Made by a program: the position numbers and the translations under genes
Shown: positions 18,996 to 28,080 of the stretch, piece by piece
Layout of the letters: each line of letters starts with the position of its first letter
How positions within the stretch are numbered: the stretch's first letter is position 1
The notes under the pieces: model-generated
What the model was told of the DNA's origin: nothing
Database searches by the model: none
What the model saw: the letters and a program-made list of their open reading frames with translations, nothing else
Assembly (NCBI RefSeq): GCF_009184905.1
Contig: NZ_WESC01000019.1
Location: 1 to 63,785 of the forward strand
DNA from: Parvibaculum sedimenti
Lineage (GTDB): Bacteria > Pseudomonadota > Alphaproteobacteria > Parvibaculales > Parvibaculaceae
Direction of reading: 5' to 3'
DNA: 63,785 nt

Positions 18996-19211
18996 AGGGT
19001 GCCTCCCATCATGCCCCATGCTAGAGGACGAATGCCGACGGGAATTGTTCCAGATCAATGATCTTGCCACTTTGCGGCACTTTTCGCCCCACCCCGGAAA
19101 TTTGCAAATTCGTCTTATGGAATGGGCGTTTGACTGCGATCAATGTTCCCCTCCATCCTATTGCCGATAAGGGGCTTGGCCGCTTCCGGCCGAGTCGCAG
19201 AGGTAATGAAC

Positions 19212-21611
19212 ATGGCCGAATATGTCCGCTGGTTTCGCGATCTTGGCGTCGCCGATGTGCCGCTGGTGGGCGGCAAGACTTCCTCGCTCGGCGAGCTTTA
19301 CAACACGCTTTCCGGCGAAGGCGTCCGCGTTCCCAACGGCTTCGCCCTGACCGCCGAAGCCTATCGCGACTCACTGACGAAGGCCGGCGCATGGGACAAG
19401 CTCCGCGACCTCTTCGCGAAGCTCGACGTCACCGATACGAAAGCCCTTTCCCGCGCCGCCAAATCCGCCCGCGCCATCGTCTATGCCGCGACCGACACGA
19501 GGGAAATCCGCCAAGCCATCGAGGCATCCTATGCGAAGCTTCAGAAGGAATATGGCAAGAACGCCGCCGTCGCCGTTCGCAGCTCCGCAACCGCCGAAGA
19601 CCTGCCCAATGCAAGCTTCGCCGGACAGCATGAAAGCTATCTGAATATCTCCGGCCTGGAGAATGTCATCGAGGCCTGCCGCCGCTGCTTCGCCTCGATC
19701 TTCACCGACCGCGCCATCGTCTATCGCAAGAACAACGGCTTCGACCAGCTCAAAGTCTATCTCTCCGTCGCCGTGATGAAGATGGTCCGCTCCGACCTCG
19801 CATCAAGCGGCGTCGTGTTCACCCTCGACACGGAGTCCGGCTTCCGCGATGTCGTCTTCATCACCGGCGCTTATGGCCTCGGCGAGACCATCGTTCAGGG
19901 TGAGGTTGATCCTGACGAATTCTACGTCCACAAGCCTACCTACCGCGCCGGACACCGCGCCGTCCTCAGCCACACACTGGGCTCGAAGCGGATCAAAATG
20001 ACCTATGCCAAGGGCAAGGGCGCCGCGACCACCGTGCTGAAGCCCACGACCGCCGCCGAACGCGCGGGCTATTGCCTCAACGACCGTGAAGTCCTCGAAC
20101 TCGCGGGCCACGCCATCGCCATTGAGGATCATTACTCGAAGGCCGCGGGCATGCCCCGGCCGATGGACATCGAATGGGCGAAAGACGGCGCGGACGGCAA
20201 GCTCTACATCATTCAGGCGCGTCCCGAGACGGTCGCCTCCCAGCGCGGCGCCGGCGTCCTGGAAACCTATACGCTCAAGGGCAAAGGCCACGCCGTCGCA
20301 ACTGGCCGCGCCGTCGGCGAGAAGATCGCCACCGGCAAGGCTCGCGTCATCACCAGCACGCGCGACCTTTCGAAGTTCAAGGACGGCGAAGTGCTCATCG
20401 CCCGCACCACGAGCCCCGACTGGCAGCCCATCATGAAGAAGGCCGCCGCCATCGTCACGGATCGCGGCGGGCGCACCTGTCACGCAGCCATCGTCGCGCG
20501 TGAACTCGGCGTTCCTGCCGTCGTCGGCGCGGAAAACGCGACAACGAAAATCAGGACCGGCCAGAAGGTGACCGTCTCCTGCGCCGAAGGCGAAGCGGGC
20601 CACGTCTACGAAGGCGCGGTCGCCTTCGATATCGCGCGCTCCTCCGCAGACAAGATCAAAAGGCCGAAGACCGCCATCATGGCCAATCTCGGCAATCCCG
20701 ATCTCGCCTTCCGCACGGCCATGCTGCCCAACGACGGCGTCGGCCTCGCACGCATGGAATTCATCATCAACGAATATATCGGCATCCACCCCATGGCGCT
20801 GGCGCAGCCGAAGAAAGTCGCCTCCGCCGCCGACCGCAGGAAGATCGAAAAACTGACGCGCGGCTACAAGAAGCCTGCCGATTTCTTCGTCGAGAAGTTG
20901 TCCGAAGGCGTCGGCACCATCGCGGCGGCCTTCTATCCCAAGCCCGTCATCATTCGCCTCTCGGACTTCAAGTCGAATGAATATGCCAGCCTGATTGCAG
21001 GCGCGGGCTTCGAGCCCAAGGAAGACAATCCGATGATCGGCTTCCGTGGCGCTTCCCGCTACGCGCACCCCGCCTATGCCGCCGGATTTGCGCTCGAATG
21101 CAAGGCGCTCGCCCGTGTGCGTAACGAGATGGGCCTCGACAATCTGCGCATCATGGTGCCCTTCTGCCGCCGCGAGGAAGAGGCGCGCAAGGTCATCGCC
21201 ACCATGGCCGAACATGGGCTGAAGCGTGGCGAGAAAGGCCTCGAGATTTTCGTCATGTGCGAGATCCCCAACAACGTCATTCGCATCGACGCATTCTCCG
21301 AGCTCTTCGACGGTTTCTCGATCGGCTCGAACGACCTCACACAGTTGACCCTCGGCGTCGACCGCGACTCGGAAATTGTCGCCTTCGACTTCGTGGAGAA
21401 CGATCCAGGCATGCTCGAAATGCTGCGCCTCGCCATCACCGGCGCAAAACGCAATCATCGCCATATCGGCATCTGCGGCGAGGCGCCGGCCAACGATCCC
21501 GAGATCGCGGCCTATCTCGCCCGCCTCGGCATCGATTCCATCAGCGTCAACCCTGCGAGCCTCATCAAGACGATGAAGATCGTGGCCGAGGCCGAGAAGA
21601 AGGTAAGATAA
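19212..21611 (+). CDS. ppsA: Phosphoenolpyruvate synthase, 799 aa
   Basis: Pyruvate, water dikinase makes phosphoenolpyruvate from pyruvate and ATP during gluconeogenesis. The N-terminal ATP-binding domain is seen at VPLVGGKTSSLGEL and VRSSATAEDLPNASFAGQH. The swinging phosphohistidine domain has GGRTCHAAIVARELG with H424 as the active residue. The C-terminal PEP/pyruvate barrel contains ICGEAPAND. Length is normal. The ATG at 19212 has AGAGG eight bases upstream, and ATG 19206 is an alternative. It heads a plus-strand cluster with the ABC protein (4-base gap) and the beta-glucosidase. Confidence 0.93.
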   Translation: MAEYVRWFRDLGVADVPLVGGKTSSLGELYNTLSGEGVRVPNGFALTAEAYRDSLTKAGAWDKLRDLFAKLDVTDTKALSRAAKSARAIVYAATDTREIRQAIEASYAKLQKEYGKNAAVAVRSSATAEDLPNASFAGQHESYLNISGLENVIEACRRCFASIFTDRAIVYRKNNGFDQLKVYLSVAVMKMVRSDLASSGVVFTLDTESGFRDVVFITGAYGLGETIVQGEVDPDEFYVHKPTYRAGHRAVLSHTLGSKRIKMTYAKGKGAATTVLKPTTAAERAGYCLNDREVLELAGHAIAIEDHYSKAAGMPRPMDIEWAKDGADGKLYIIQARPETVASQRGAGVLETYTLKGKGHAVATGRAVGEKIATGKARVITSTRDLSKFKDGEVLIARTTSPDWQPIMKKAAAIVTDRGGRTCHAAIVARELGVPAVVGAENATTKIRTGQKVTVSCAEGEAGHVYEGAVAFDIARSSADKIKRPKTAIMANLGNPDLAFRTAMLPNDGVGLARMEFIINEYIGIHPMALAQPKKVASAADRRKIEKLTRGYKKPADFFVEKLSEGVGTIAAAFYPKPVIIRLSDFKSNEYASLIAGAGFEPKEDNPMIGFRGASRYAHPAYAAGFALECKALARVRNEMGLDNLRIMVPFCRREEEARKVIATMAEHGLKRGEKGLEIFVMCEIPNNVIRIDAFSELFDGFSIGSNDLTQLTLGVDRDSEIVAFDFVENDPGMLEMLRLAITGAKRNHRHIGICGEAPANDPEIAAYLARLGIDSISVNPASLIKTMKIVAEAEKKVR

Positions 21612-21615
21612 CCGC

Positions 21616-23436
21616 ATGAGCGCGGAACAGGTACCGGCAAAAAAGCGCGGAAGGTTCTACGAACTATTCCACTTTATCCTGCGTTTCGCACGCCTGGCCG
21701 GACCCTTCTGGCTAGGCCCTGATAAGTGGCGCGCCATCTCCATGACGGCGAGCCTCTTTCTTCTCACCGTCGCCCAGGTCGTCCTCGCCATCTGGACCAA
21801 TTACTGGAACGGCAATCTTTTCGACGCGCTCGGCGAACGTTCGATCCCGAAATTCCTCACCCAGATCGGGATCTTCGCCATCATCTTCCTGTTGACCATG
21901 GCCGTCACCGCCACCCATCTTCAGGTGAAGAGGCGCCTTCAGGTGAACTGGCGCCGCTGGTTGACGCGCCGCGTTGTCGACCGCTGGATGGCACAGAAGC
22001 ATCACTACCAGCTTATCTTCACTCCGGGCGAGCATGACAATCCGGATGGCCGCATTGCCGACGACATCAACAATGCGACCGAACAGGCTATCGCCCTCTC
22101 CCACACGCTCGTCTATTCGGTACTCGTCCTCGGCACCTTCATCGACATTCTGCTGAACGTTGCCGGCGGAGCGACCGTGAACGTCAGCGGCTCGTCCTAT
22201 CATGTACCGGGCTACATGGTGTTCCTCGCCTTCGGCTATGCCGGCGTCGGCACGGGCCTCGGGCTCATCCTGGGCCGTCCGCTCGTCCGTGCAACCAACG
22301 GCCTGCAGACGGCGGAAGCCAATTTCCGCTATGGCCTCGCCCGCGTACGGGAGAAAGCGGAGGAGATCGCTCTGGTCGGCGGCGAAAGAGTCGAGCGCCG
22401 TCGCTTCGTTGGCCTCTTTGTCGGCATTCGCGACTTCTGGCTGCGTCAGACCTTTGCTCTGACTGGTATTCTCTTCTTCACCTCGGGCTATGGCGCGCTG
22501 CTTCCGGTGTTTCCCATTCTCGTTGCAGCGCCTCAATATATTGCGGGCACCATGACGCTCGGCGTGTTGATGCAGACGGCGCAGGCGTTCCAGAAACTCA
22601 CCTCGGCGCTCTCCTGGCCCGTGGACAATCTTTCCGATATGGCAAAATGGCGCGCCTCTGCCGACCGCGTGATGTCTCTCGCCGACGACCTTCAGAAGCT
22701 CGAGGAAGCTCGCGCAGCACCCGACGAGAACCGCATCACCGTCGGCCGCGCCGACACGCCGACGCTCGCCATCCGCAAGCTCCAGATCGTCAATCCCGAT
22801 GGCCAGCTCGTTATCGACGGCTTCGACATCGAGGTGAAAGAAGGCGAGCATGTGTTGATCGACGGTGACGCGGGCGCGGCTGTGAACCTCTTCAAGGTCG
22901 TGGCAGGGCTCTGGCCGTGGGGGCGCGGCGAAGTCATGCTGCCCAAAGACCGGACGATCCTCTTCATGCCACAGCGCCCCTATATTCCGAATGACAGCCT
23001 GCGCGCCGTACTCGCCTATCCCAACGAGCCCGACGTCTATGACGACAACGATTTCCATGCGGCACTGGACAATGCCGGCCTCGGCTATCTGCGCGACCGC
23101 CTCGATGAGGTTTCCGCCTGGGAGCGCGTACTCACATTCCGCGGCCAGCAGCGCATTGGCTTCGCGCGCCTCTTCCTCCACAAGCCCAACTGGATTTTCA
23201 TGGAAGAAGCGACGGATGCCTTCGACGCCATTGCCGAAGAAAAGCTCATGGATGCCGTGATCTGCGAGCTTCCCAAGATCACAGTGATCGGCATCAGCTT
23301 CAATACCGATCACGACCATTTCTACACCCGCAAGCTGAACCTCAAACGCGCGCCTGACGGCCAGTTCCTGTTCGGCGGGCCACCGGTCAAGCACGCAGCC
23401 TCGCTCCTCCTCGTCGAAGACGAAAAAATCCTCTGA
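21616..23436 (+). CDS. SbmA/BacA/YddA-like ABC protein with degenerate ATPase domain, 606 aa
   Basis: A half-size ABC exporter of the group that includes YddA and vitamin B12/peptide (BacA-like) transporters. Membrane helices occupy about residues 40-320. The C-terminal nucleotide-binding domain keeps the fold and landmarks such as AGLWPWGRGEV and the Q loop MPQRPY, but key residues are lost. Walker A reads GDAGAAVN (417-424) with no lysine. The signature reads LTFRGQQR instead of LSxGExQR, Walker B is IFMEEA (D replaced by E), and the H-loop position reads SFN with no His. The frame is open and the rest is well conserved, so it is not a decayed gene. ATP hydrolysis seems unlikely. It starts four bases after ppsA. 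Confidence 0.85.
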   Translation: MSAEQVPAKKRGRFYELFHFILRFARLAGPFWLGPDKWRAISMTASLFLLTVAQVVLAIWTNYWNGNLFDALGERSIPKFLTQIGIFAIIFLLTMAVTATHLQVKRRLQVNWRRWLTRRVVDRWMAQKHHYQLIFTPGEHDNPDGRIADDINNATEQAIALSHTLVYSVLVLGTFIDILLNVAGGATVNVSGSSYHVPGYMVFLAFGYAGVGTGLGLILGRPLVRATNGLQTAEANFRYGLARVREKAEEIALVGGERVERRRFVGLFVGIRDFWLRQTFALTGILFFTSGYGALLPVFPILVAAPQYIAGTMTLGVLMQTAQAFQKLTSALSWPVDNLSDMAKWRASADRVMSLADDLQKLEEARAAPDENRITVGRADTPTLAIRKLQIVNPDGQLVIDGFDIEVKEGEHVLIDGDAGAAVNLFKVVAGLWPWGRGEVMLPKDRTILFMPQRPYIPNDSLRAVLAYPNEPDVYDDNDFHAALDNAGLGYLRDRLDEVSAWERVLTFRGQQRIGFARLFLHKPNWIFMEEATDAFDAIAEEKLMDAVICELPKITVIGISFNTDHDHFYTRKLNLKRAPDGQFLFGGPPVKHAASLLLVEDEKIL

Positions 23437-23453
23437 CCCCGTTCGGACTCATC

Positions 23454-24821
23454 ATGAAGAAACCCGTCGTCATCGACGCCAAGACCGTGAATGTAGATCT
23501 TCAACCCGGCATACTGCGCAAGGATTTTGTCTGGGGCGTATCGACCTCCAGCTACCAGATCGAAGGCGCGACGAGAGAAGATGGCCGCGGTCTCAGCATC
23601 TGGGACACCTATGCCCGTCAGAAGGGCCGTATCGAACACGGCGATACTGCCGATATCGCCTGCGATCATTATCACCGCTATCCGGAAGACATTGCCCTGA
23701 TGAAGGGCCTCGGCATCGACGCCTATCGCTTTTCCGTCGCCTGGCCGCGCGTGCTGCCGCGCGGGCGCGGCGCCGTCAACGAAAAGGGCCTCGACTTCTA
23801 CGACCGCGTGATCGACGGCGTGCTGGAAGCCGGCATCGAGCCCTGGCTCTGTCTCTATCACTGGGACCTGCCGCAATCGCTCGGCGATCTGGGCGGCTGG
23901 ACGAAGCGCGACATTGCCGGCTGGTTCGCCGATTACGCGGCGCTGCTCTCCCGCCGCTATGGCGACCGCGTGAAGCATTTCGCCACTTTCAACGAGCCCT
24001 GCGTCGCGATCCTGTTCGGCTATGCCATGAGCTGGAACGCGCCGGGCGTGTCCGACCGCGCCTCCTATCTCAAGGCCGTCCACCATCTCAATCTCGCGCA
24101 TGGGGGCGCGGTAGATGTGATCCGCGATCTCGTGCCCGGCGCCTCCATCGGCATCGTGCATAACCGCCAGCCGGTCTATCCTGAAAGCGAAACGCCGGAA
24201 AATATCCACGCCACTGCGCTTCTCGACACCCATTGGAACCTGATCTTCACAGATCCCCAGTGCCTCGCCGCCTATCCGCAACTCGCCGCCAACGACATCG
24301 AGCCCTATGTCCAGGCGGGCGACATGGCAAAGATCTGCCGCCCGATCGACTGGATCGGCCTCAACCATTATTCGCCGATCTACGCGCGGGCTGAGCCCAA
24401 TTCCGAGCTCGGCTTCGCCTGGGGCAAGTCACCTGACCACAACGACCATCCCGATTTCCGTTGGCCCATCCACCCGGATGCCTTCCGTGAAACGCTGATG
24501 GACACATGGACGCGTTATGGACTGCCCGTCTATGTCACGGAAAATGGCTGCGGCGATCCCGACGCGCCGAATGCGACGGGCGAGATCGTCGACGAACGCC
24601 GCGTCAATTATCTCCGCGCCTATATCCACGCCATGGGCGAAGCGGTGAAACAGGGCGCCGATGTTCGCGGCTATTTCGTCTGGTCGTTGCTCGACAATTT
24701 CGAATGGGGGGCCGGCTTCGGCAATCGCTTCGGCCTCGCCTATGTCAACTTCGAGACGCTCAGGCGCACGCCCAAATCATCCTATTTTGCCTATCGCGAC
24801 ATGATCCACAGGCTCCGCTAA
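23454..24821 (+). CDS. Beta-glucosidase, glycoside hydrolase family 1, 455 aa
   Basis: A retaining beta-glycosidase that releases sugars from beta-glucosides or related disaccharides. It has the GH1 N-terminal signature near FVWGVSTSSYQIEGA, the acid/base glutamate E181 in FNEP and the nucleophile E363 in VTENG. The C-terminal segment GYFVWSLLDNFEWG is characteristic. No signal peptide is present, so it acts in the cytoplasm on imported sugars. It lies 17 bases after the ABC gene in the same direction and may share its transcript. No phosphorylated-sugar PTS partner adjoins. Confidence 0.92.
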   Translation: MKKPVVIDAKTVNVDLQPGILRKDFVWGVSTSSYQIEGATREDGRGLSIWDTYARQKGRIEHGDTADIACDHYHRYPEDIALMKGLGIDAYRFSVAWPRVLPRGRGAVNEKGLDFYDRVIDGVLEAGIEPWLCLYHWDLPQSLGDLGGWTKRDIAGWFADYAALLSRRYGDRVKHFATFNEPCVAILFGYAMSWNAPGVSDRASYLKAVHHLNLAHGGAVDVIRDLVPGASIGIVHNRQPVYPESETPENIHATALLDTHWNLIFTDPQCLAAYPQLAANDIEPYVQAGDMAKICRPIDWIGLNHYSPIYARAEPNSELGFAWGKSPDHNDHPDFRWPIHPDAFRETLMDTWTRYGLPVYVTENGCGDPDAPNATGEIVDERRVNYLRAYIHAMGEAVKQGADVRGYFVWSLLDNFEWGAGFGNRFGLAYVNFETLRRTPKSSYFAYRDMIHRLR

Positions 24822-24892
24822 CGCGCTCATGTTGCCGCGATGGCCGCGGCAGGCTAGTTTCCACGTCGAGAGTCAACGGAGATCGAGAGACC

Positions 24893-25321
24893 ATGACCAC
24901 CGCCCCCTACGCCCTGCCCGCAAAGCTCGAAACCGATATCGAGAGGGCACGCGCCTATTGGCATGGCCTCATTCGCGGTCAGGCAAGCGACATGCCCTAT
25001 TGGGACGATGTGAAACTCTCCTCCCTGCCCGACCTCGCCGATCGACTGATGCTCATCGAAGTGTTCGACAAGCCGGAGCGTTTCCGCTTCGACATTGTGG
25101 GCAAGGAAATCGCCGGCAAATATGGGAAGGATTTCACCGGCAGCTTCGCCGACGAAATCGAACCCCATGCGCCGCTTGATTTCTTTCGCGCTCAGGCGAG
25201 CGCCACGGTCGAAGGCCGCGCGCCCACCTATCAGCACCATGGGCATGTCGCTCGCCTGCTGCTCCCCATGTGGGGCGATGGCCGCATCAGCATGCTGCTC
25301 GGCGCCTTCGTCTGGCTCTAG
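24893..25321 (+). CDS. PAS_5-like domain protein, 142 aa
   Basis: A small soluble protein that consists almost entirely of one PAS-like fold of the PAS_5 type common in alphaproteobacteria. The pattern LPDLADRLMLIEVFDKPERFRF...VGKEIAGKYGKDFTG fits the family, where a strand-helix core carries G-K-D-x-T-G. No output domain follows, so it may sense a small ligand or redox state and act through a partner. Start at 24893 has GGAG upstream. Its stop overlaps the convergent pfkB stop by four bases. Function unknown. Confidence 0.65.
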   Translation: MTTAPYALPAKLETDIERARAYWHGLIRGQASDMPYWDDVKLSSLPDLADRLMLIEVFDKPERFRFDIVGKEIAGKYGKDFTGSFADEIEPHAPLDFFRAQASATVEGRAPTYQHHGHVARLLLPMWGDGRISMLLGAFVWL

Positions 25322-26262
25322 GCGAGTTTTGACGCCTTCACCTGCGGGAGAAGGCGCTCCACATCCTTCGGCTGGCAAAGCTCGGTACCAGCGGCAAGCA
25401 GCGCCGCCGATCCCGCTGCGACGCCACGACGGAAAGCCTCCTCCATCGGCATTCCTTCCGACAAGGCGCAGACCATCGCGCCGACAAAGCTGTCGCCAGC
25501 GCCCACCGCGCTCAGCACCTTCACCTTGGGCGCGTTTGCGCGCCACACATTCTCGCCGGTGACGAGCAGCGCGCCGTCCTCACCAAGCGTCAGCGCAACC
25601 ATTTCGACCTTGCCTTCCGCAACGAGGCCGCGCGCGGCGCCGATCATCGAAGCCTCATCCGTCAGCGTCGCCCCGGTAAGCTCCCGCAACTCGCGCAGAC
25701 TCGGCTTGATCATGAAGGGTCGGCCGGCCAGCGCGCCCGCAAGCGCCGCGCCTGACGTATCGACGACAACCTTCGCGCCCGCCTTTCGTCCCGCCTCCAC
25801 CACCCGCGCATAGAAATCCACCGGCACGCCATGCGGCAGGCTTCCGCTCGCCACGATGAAGCCGGGCGCCGGCGCAAACTCCGCCACCGCGTCGAGCGCC
25901 GCCTTCCATACCGCTTCCGGCAAGTCCGGCCCTGGCATCACGAAACGAAACTGGTTGCCGCTCTTTTCCTCATAGACGGTGAAATCCTCGCGCGTCTCGT
26001 CCGGCGTTTCGATCACACGGCTATCAATCCCCGCGTCAGTGACGAGTCGCTGCAGCAGCTTTCCCGAAATGCCGCCAACGACATAAACCGCCGTCAGCGG
26101 CAAGCCGAAGCGCTTCACCACCCGCGCGACATTGATGCCGCCGCCGCCGGGATCGCGGTGCCCCGCCGCGCAGCGCATCTTGTGAATGGGCTTTACCTCC
26201 CCCACCGACGTCGAAACATCGATGGAGGGATTCATGGTCAGAGTGACAATCTTCGCCGTCAT
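25318..26262 (-). CDS. pfkB: 6-phosphofructokinase, PfkB family, 314 aa
   Basis: A ribokinase-fold sugar kinase closest to the minor E. coli phosphofructokinase PfkB; 1-phosphofructokinase is the alternative. The start TLTMNPSIDVSTSVGEV and the PGGGGINVARVV motif match PfkB, and the C-terminal GAGDSF carries the catalytic D257. Length is typical. It is likely co-transcribed with the upstream beta-CASP gene, 15 bases away. With the convergent glucosidase cluster it points to sugar breakdown balanced against PEP synthase, though regulation cannot be read from the sequence. Confidence 0.88.
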   Translation of the reverse strand: MTAKIVTLTMNPSIDVSTSVGEVKPIHKMRCAAGHRDPGGGGINVARVVKRFGLPLTAVYVVGGISGKLLQRLVTDAGIDSRVIETPDETREDFTVYEEKSGNQFRFVMPGPDLPEAVWKAALDAVAEFAPAPGFIVASGSLPHGVPVDFYARVVEAGRKAGAKVVVDTSGAALAGALAGRPFMIKPSLRELRELTGATLTDEASMIGAARGLVAEGKVEMVALTLGEDGALLVTGENVWRANAPKVKVLSAVGAGDSFVGAMVCALSEGMPMEEAFRRGVAAGSAALLAAGTELCQPKDVERLLPQVKASKLA

Positions 26263-26277
26263 GCGCGCCTTCGCTCC

Positions 26278-27879
26278 CTACCTTTCGGCATTTTCCAATG
26301 AACGGTGCAAACGCCGGAGGATGACATTGCGCGCCTTGTCGTCGGCCGCACGATCCAGCTGCTCGCTGATGTCGAGCCAGAGACGCGACAGATCGTTGTG
26401 CCAGTCGAAGCGGCCCACCACCTCCGGCTGCAGGCGGCGCGGCCCCGGCCGCGAACGCGCGCCGGGCGCTTCGGTGACGAGGTCAAAAACATCGTCGAGC
26501 GTCGGCTCGATGATGCGTTCTCCATCAATGCCCATTTCGTCGAGTCGCTTGTGCAGCGCCTCGATTTCCTCTTCTTCACCATGCACCAGAAACACCGCGC
26601 GCTTCACCGGTGCGCGATCCTTGATCCAGTTCGCCAGCGCCGGACCATCAGCATGGCCCGAATAAATGTCGAGCTGACGGATCTTGGCCCGGACCTTGAT
26701 TTCTTCGCCCTGAATGCGCACGGCCTTCGCGCCATCCGCGAGAATGCGGCCCAGCGTGCCCCTTGCCTGAAAGCCGACGAGCATCACAGTCGTATTCGCG
26801 CGCCACAGATGGTTCTTCAGATGGTGGCGAATGCGGCCGGCATCGCACATGCCACTCGCCGCCACGACGATGTGGTTTCCTTCCACCTGTTCGATGCGCA
26901 TGCTTTCCGCCGCCGACTCGGTCGTCTGCAACAGCGGCGTCGCCATGGCCTTGCGGAATTCGTCTCCGTTTTCAAGCTCATCCGCATGGTCGATGAAAAC
27001 TTCCGTCGCCTTGATGGCAAGAGGCGAGTCGAGGAAGATCGGCACCCGGGCAATGCGCCCCGTATCAACGAGCTCGATGATGTCGGCCAGAAGCTCCTGC
27101 GTGCGCTCGACCGCGAAGGACGGGATCAGCAACGCGCCGCCATCCTTGAAAGCGTCCTTCACTTCACGTTCCAGAACATCCAGCCGCTGGTCATGGGTGA
27201 GCTTCGGCCGGGTCCGGTTGCCGTAGGTCGATTCACAGATGAGATAGTCGAGGTTTTCGGGCGAGACCGGCGCGGGATGGAACGTCTGCGCGTCGGGGCC
27301 GATATCGCCCGAAAAGAGAAGCCGCAACACGCGGGCGGTCGGCACATCCGTATCGATCTCGATTTCAATCGAGGCTGATCCAAGAATGTGGCCAGCGTTC
27401 CAGAAGCGCGCCCGAACGCCCGGCGCAGGTTTCACCCACACGTCATATTTCACCGGCTTGAAGAGCTTCAGGCAGTCCTCGGCATCTTCCACCGTATAGG
27501 TCGGCGTCACCTTCTCTCGGCCGCGTCGTGCGTTGCGCCGGTTCAGATCCTCAACTTCGATTTCCTGAATATGTGCCGAGTCCGGCAGCATGCAGCCAGC
27601 GAGATCAGCGGTTCCCCGCGTCGCATAGATCGGCCCCTTGAATCCATGTTTGGAAAGCTTGGGCAGCATGCCCGAATGGTCGATATGGGCATGCGTCAGG
27701 AGAACGAAATCGATCTCGCGCGGGTCGAAGGGAAAAGGCTCATAGTTGAGTTCCTTCAGCGTCTTCGAGCCCTGGAACATGCCGCAATCGACGAGAAATT
27801 TGTGCTCGCTGGTTTCAATCAGATAACAGGAGCCCGTGACGGTGCGGGCGGCACCGTGAACGGTCAAGATCGCGGTCAT
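26278..27879 (-). CDS. Beta-CASP metallo-hydrolase (RNA specificity domain), 533 aa
   Basis: A metallo-beta-lactamase-fold protein with the beta-CASP insertion, the arrangement of RNA-processing nucleases such as RNase J and CPSF73-like proteins. The zinc site HAHIDHSG has H63, H65, D67 and H68. Further ligands are in HILGSAS, FSGDIG and HADG near the end. The RNA-specificity region shows GFQARGTLG. The last 60 residues (RPGPRRLQPE onward) are an extension. The ATG at 27879 has AAGAGGGG upstream. Endo- or exonuclease action on RNA is expected from the family, not shown here. It is followed by pfkB. Confidence 0.85.
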   Translation of the reverse strand: MTAILTVHGAARTVTGSCYLIETSEHKFLVDCGMFQGSKTLKELNYEPFPFDPREIDFVLLTHAHIDHSGMLPKLSKHGFKGPIYATRGTADLAGCMLPDSAHIQEIEVEDLNRRNARRGREKVTPTYTVEDAEDCLKLFKPVKYDVWVKPAPGVRARFWNAGHILGSASIEIEIDTDVPTARVLRLLFSGDIGPDAQTFHPAPVSPENLDYLICESTYGNRTRPKLTHDQRLDVLEREVKDAFKDGGALLIPSFAVERTQELLADIIELVDTGRIARVPIFLDSPLAIKATEVFIDHADELENGDEFRKAMATPLLQTTESAAESMRIEQVEGNHIVVAASGMCDAGRIRHHLKNHLWRANTTVMLVGFQARGTLGRILADGAKAVRIQGEEIKVRAKIRQLDIYSGHADGPALANWIKDRAPVKRAVFLVHGEEEEIEALHKRLDEMGIDGERIIEPTLDDVFDLVTEAPGARSRPGPRRLQPEVVGRFDWHNDLSRLWLDISEQLDRAADDKARNVILRRLHRSLENAER

Positions 27880-28080
27880 GGCATCCCCTCTTGGATTATT
27901 CCTCACCGTCGTACATGAGACGGGAAATATGGCAATTCGACGAGATTCGCCTCGCCGGGTCTATGACTTCGCTCAATGCTGGCATAGTTGGCCCGGACAC
28001 ACCATGATGCGAAACGAGACAGGCCGACGAACGGATTCGACTGGAATGGATGGCAGAAATATATCCATGGCGATCCTCGC

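Noticed and set aside
19803-21617. 604-residue minus-strand frame opposite ppsA
   Set aside because: Shadow of a strongly conserved gene; composition is typical of the opposite-strand frame.
21712-23394. 560-residue minus-strand frame opposite the ABC gene
   Set aside because: Overlaps the clear membrane protein; no recognisable motif.
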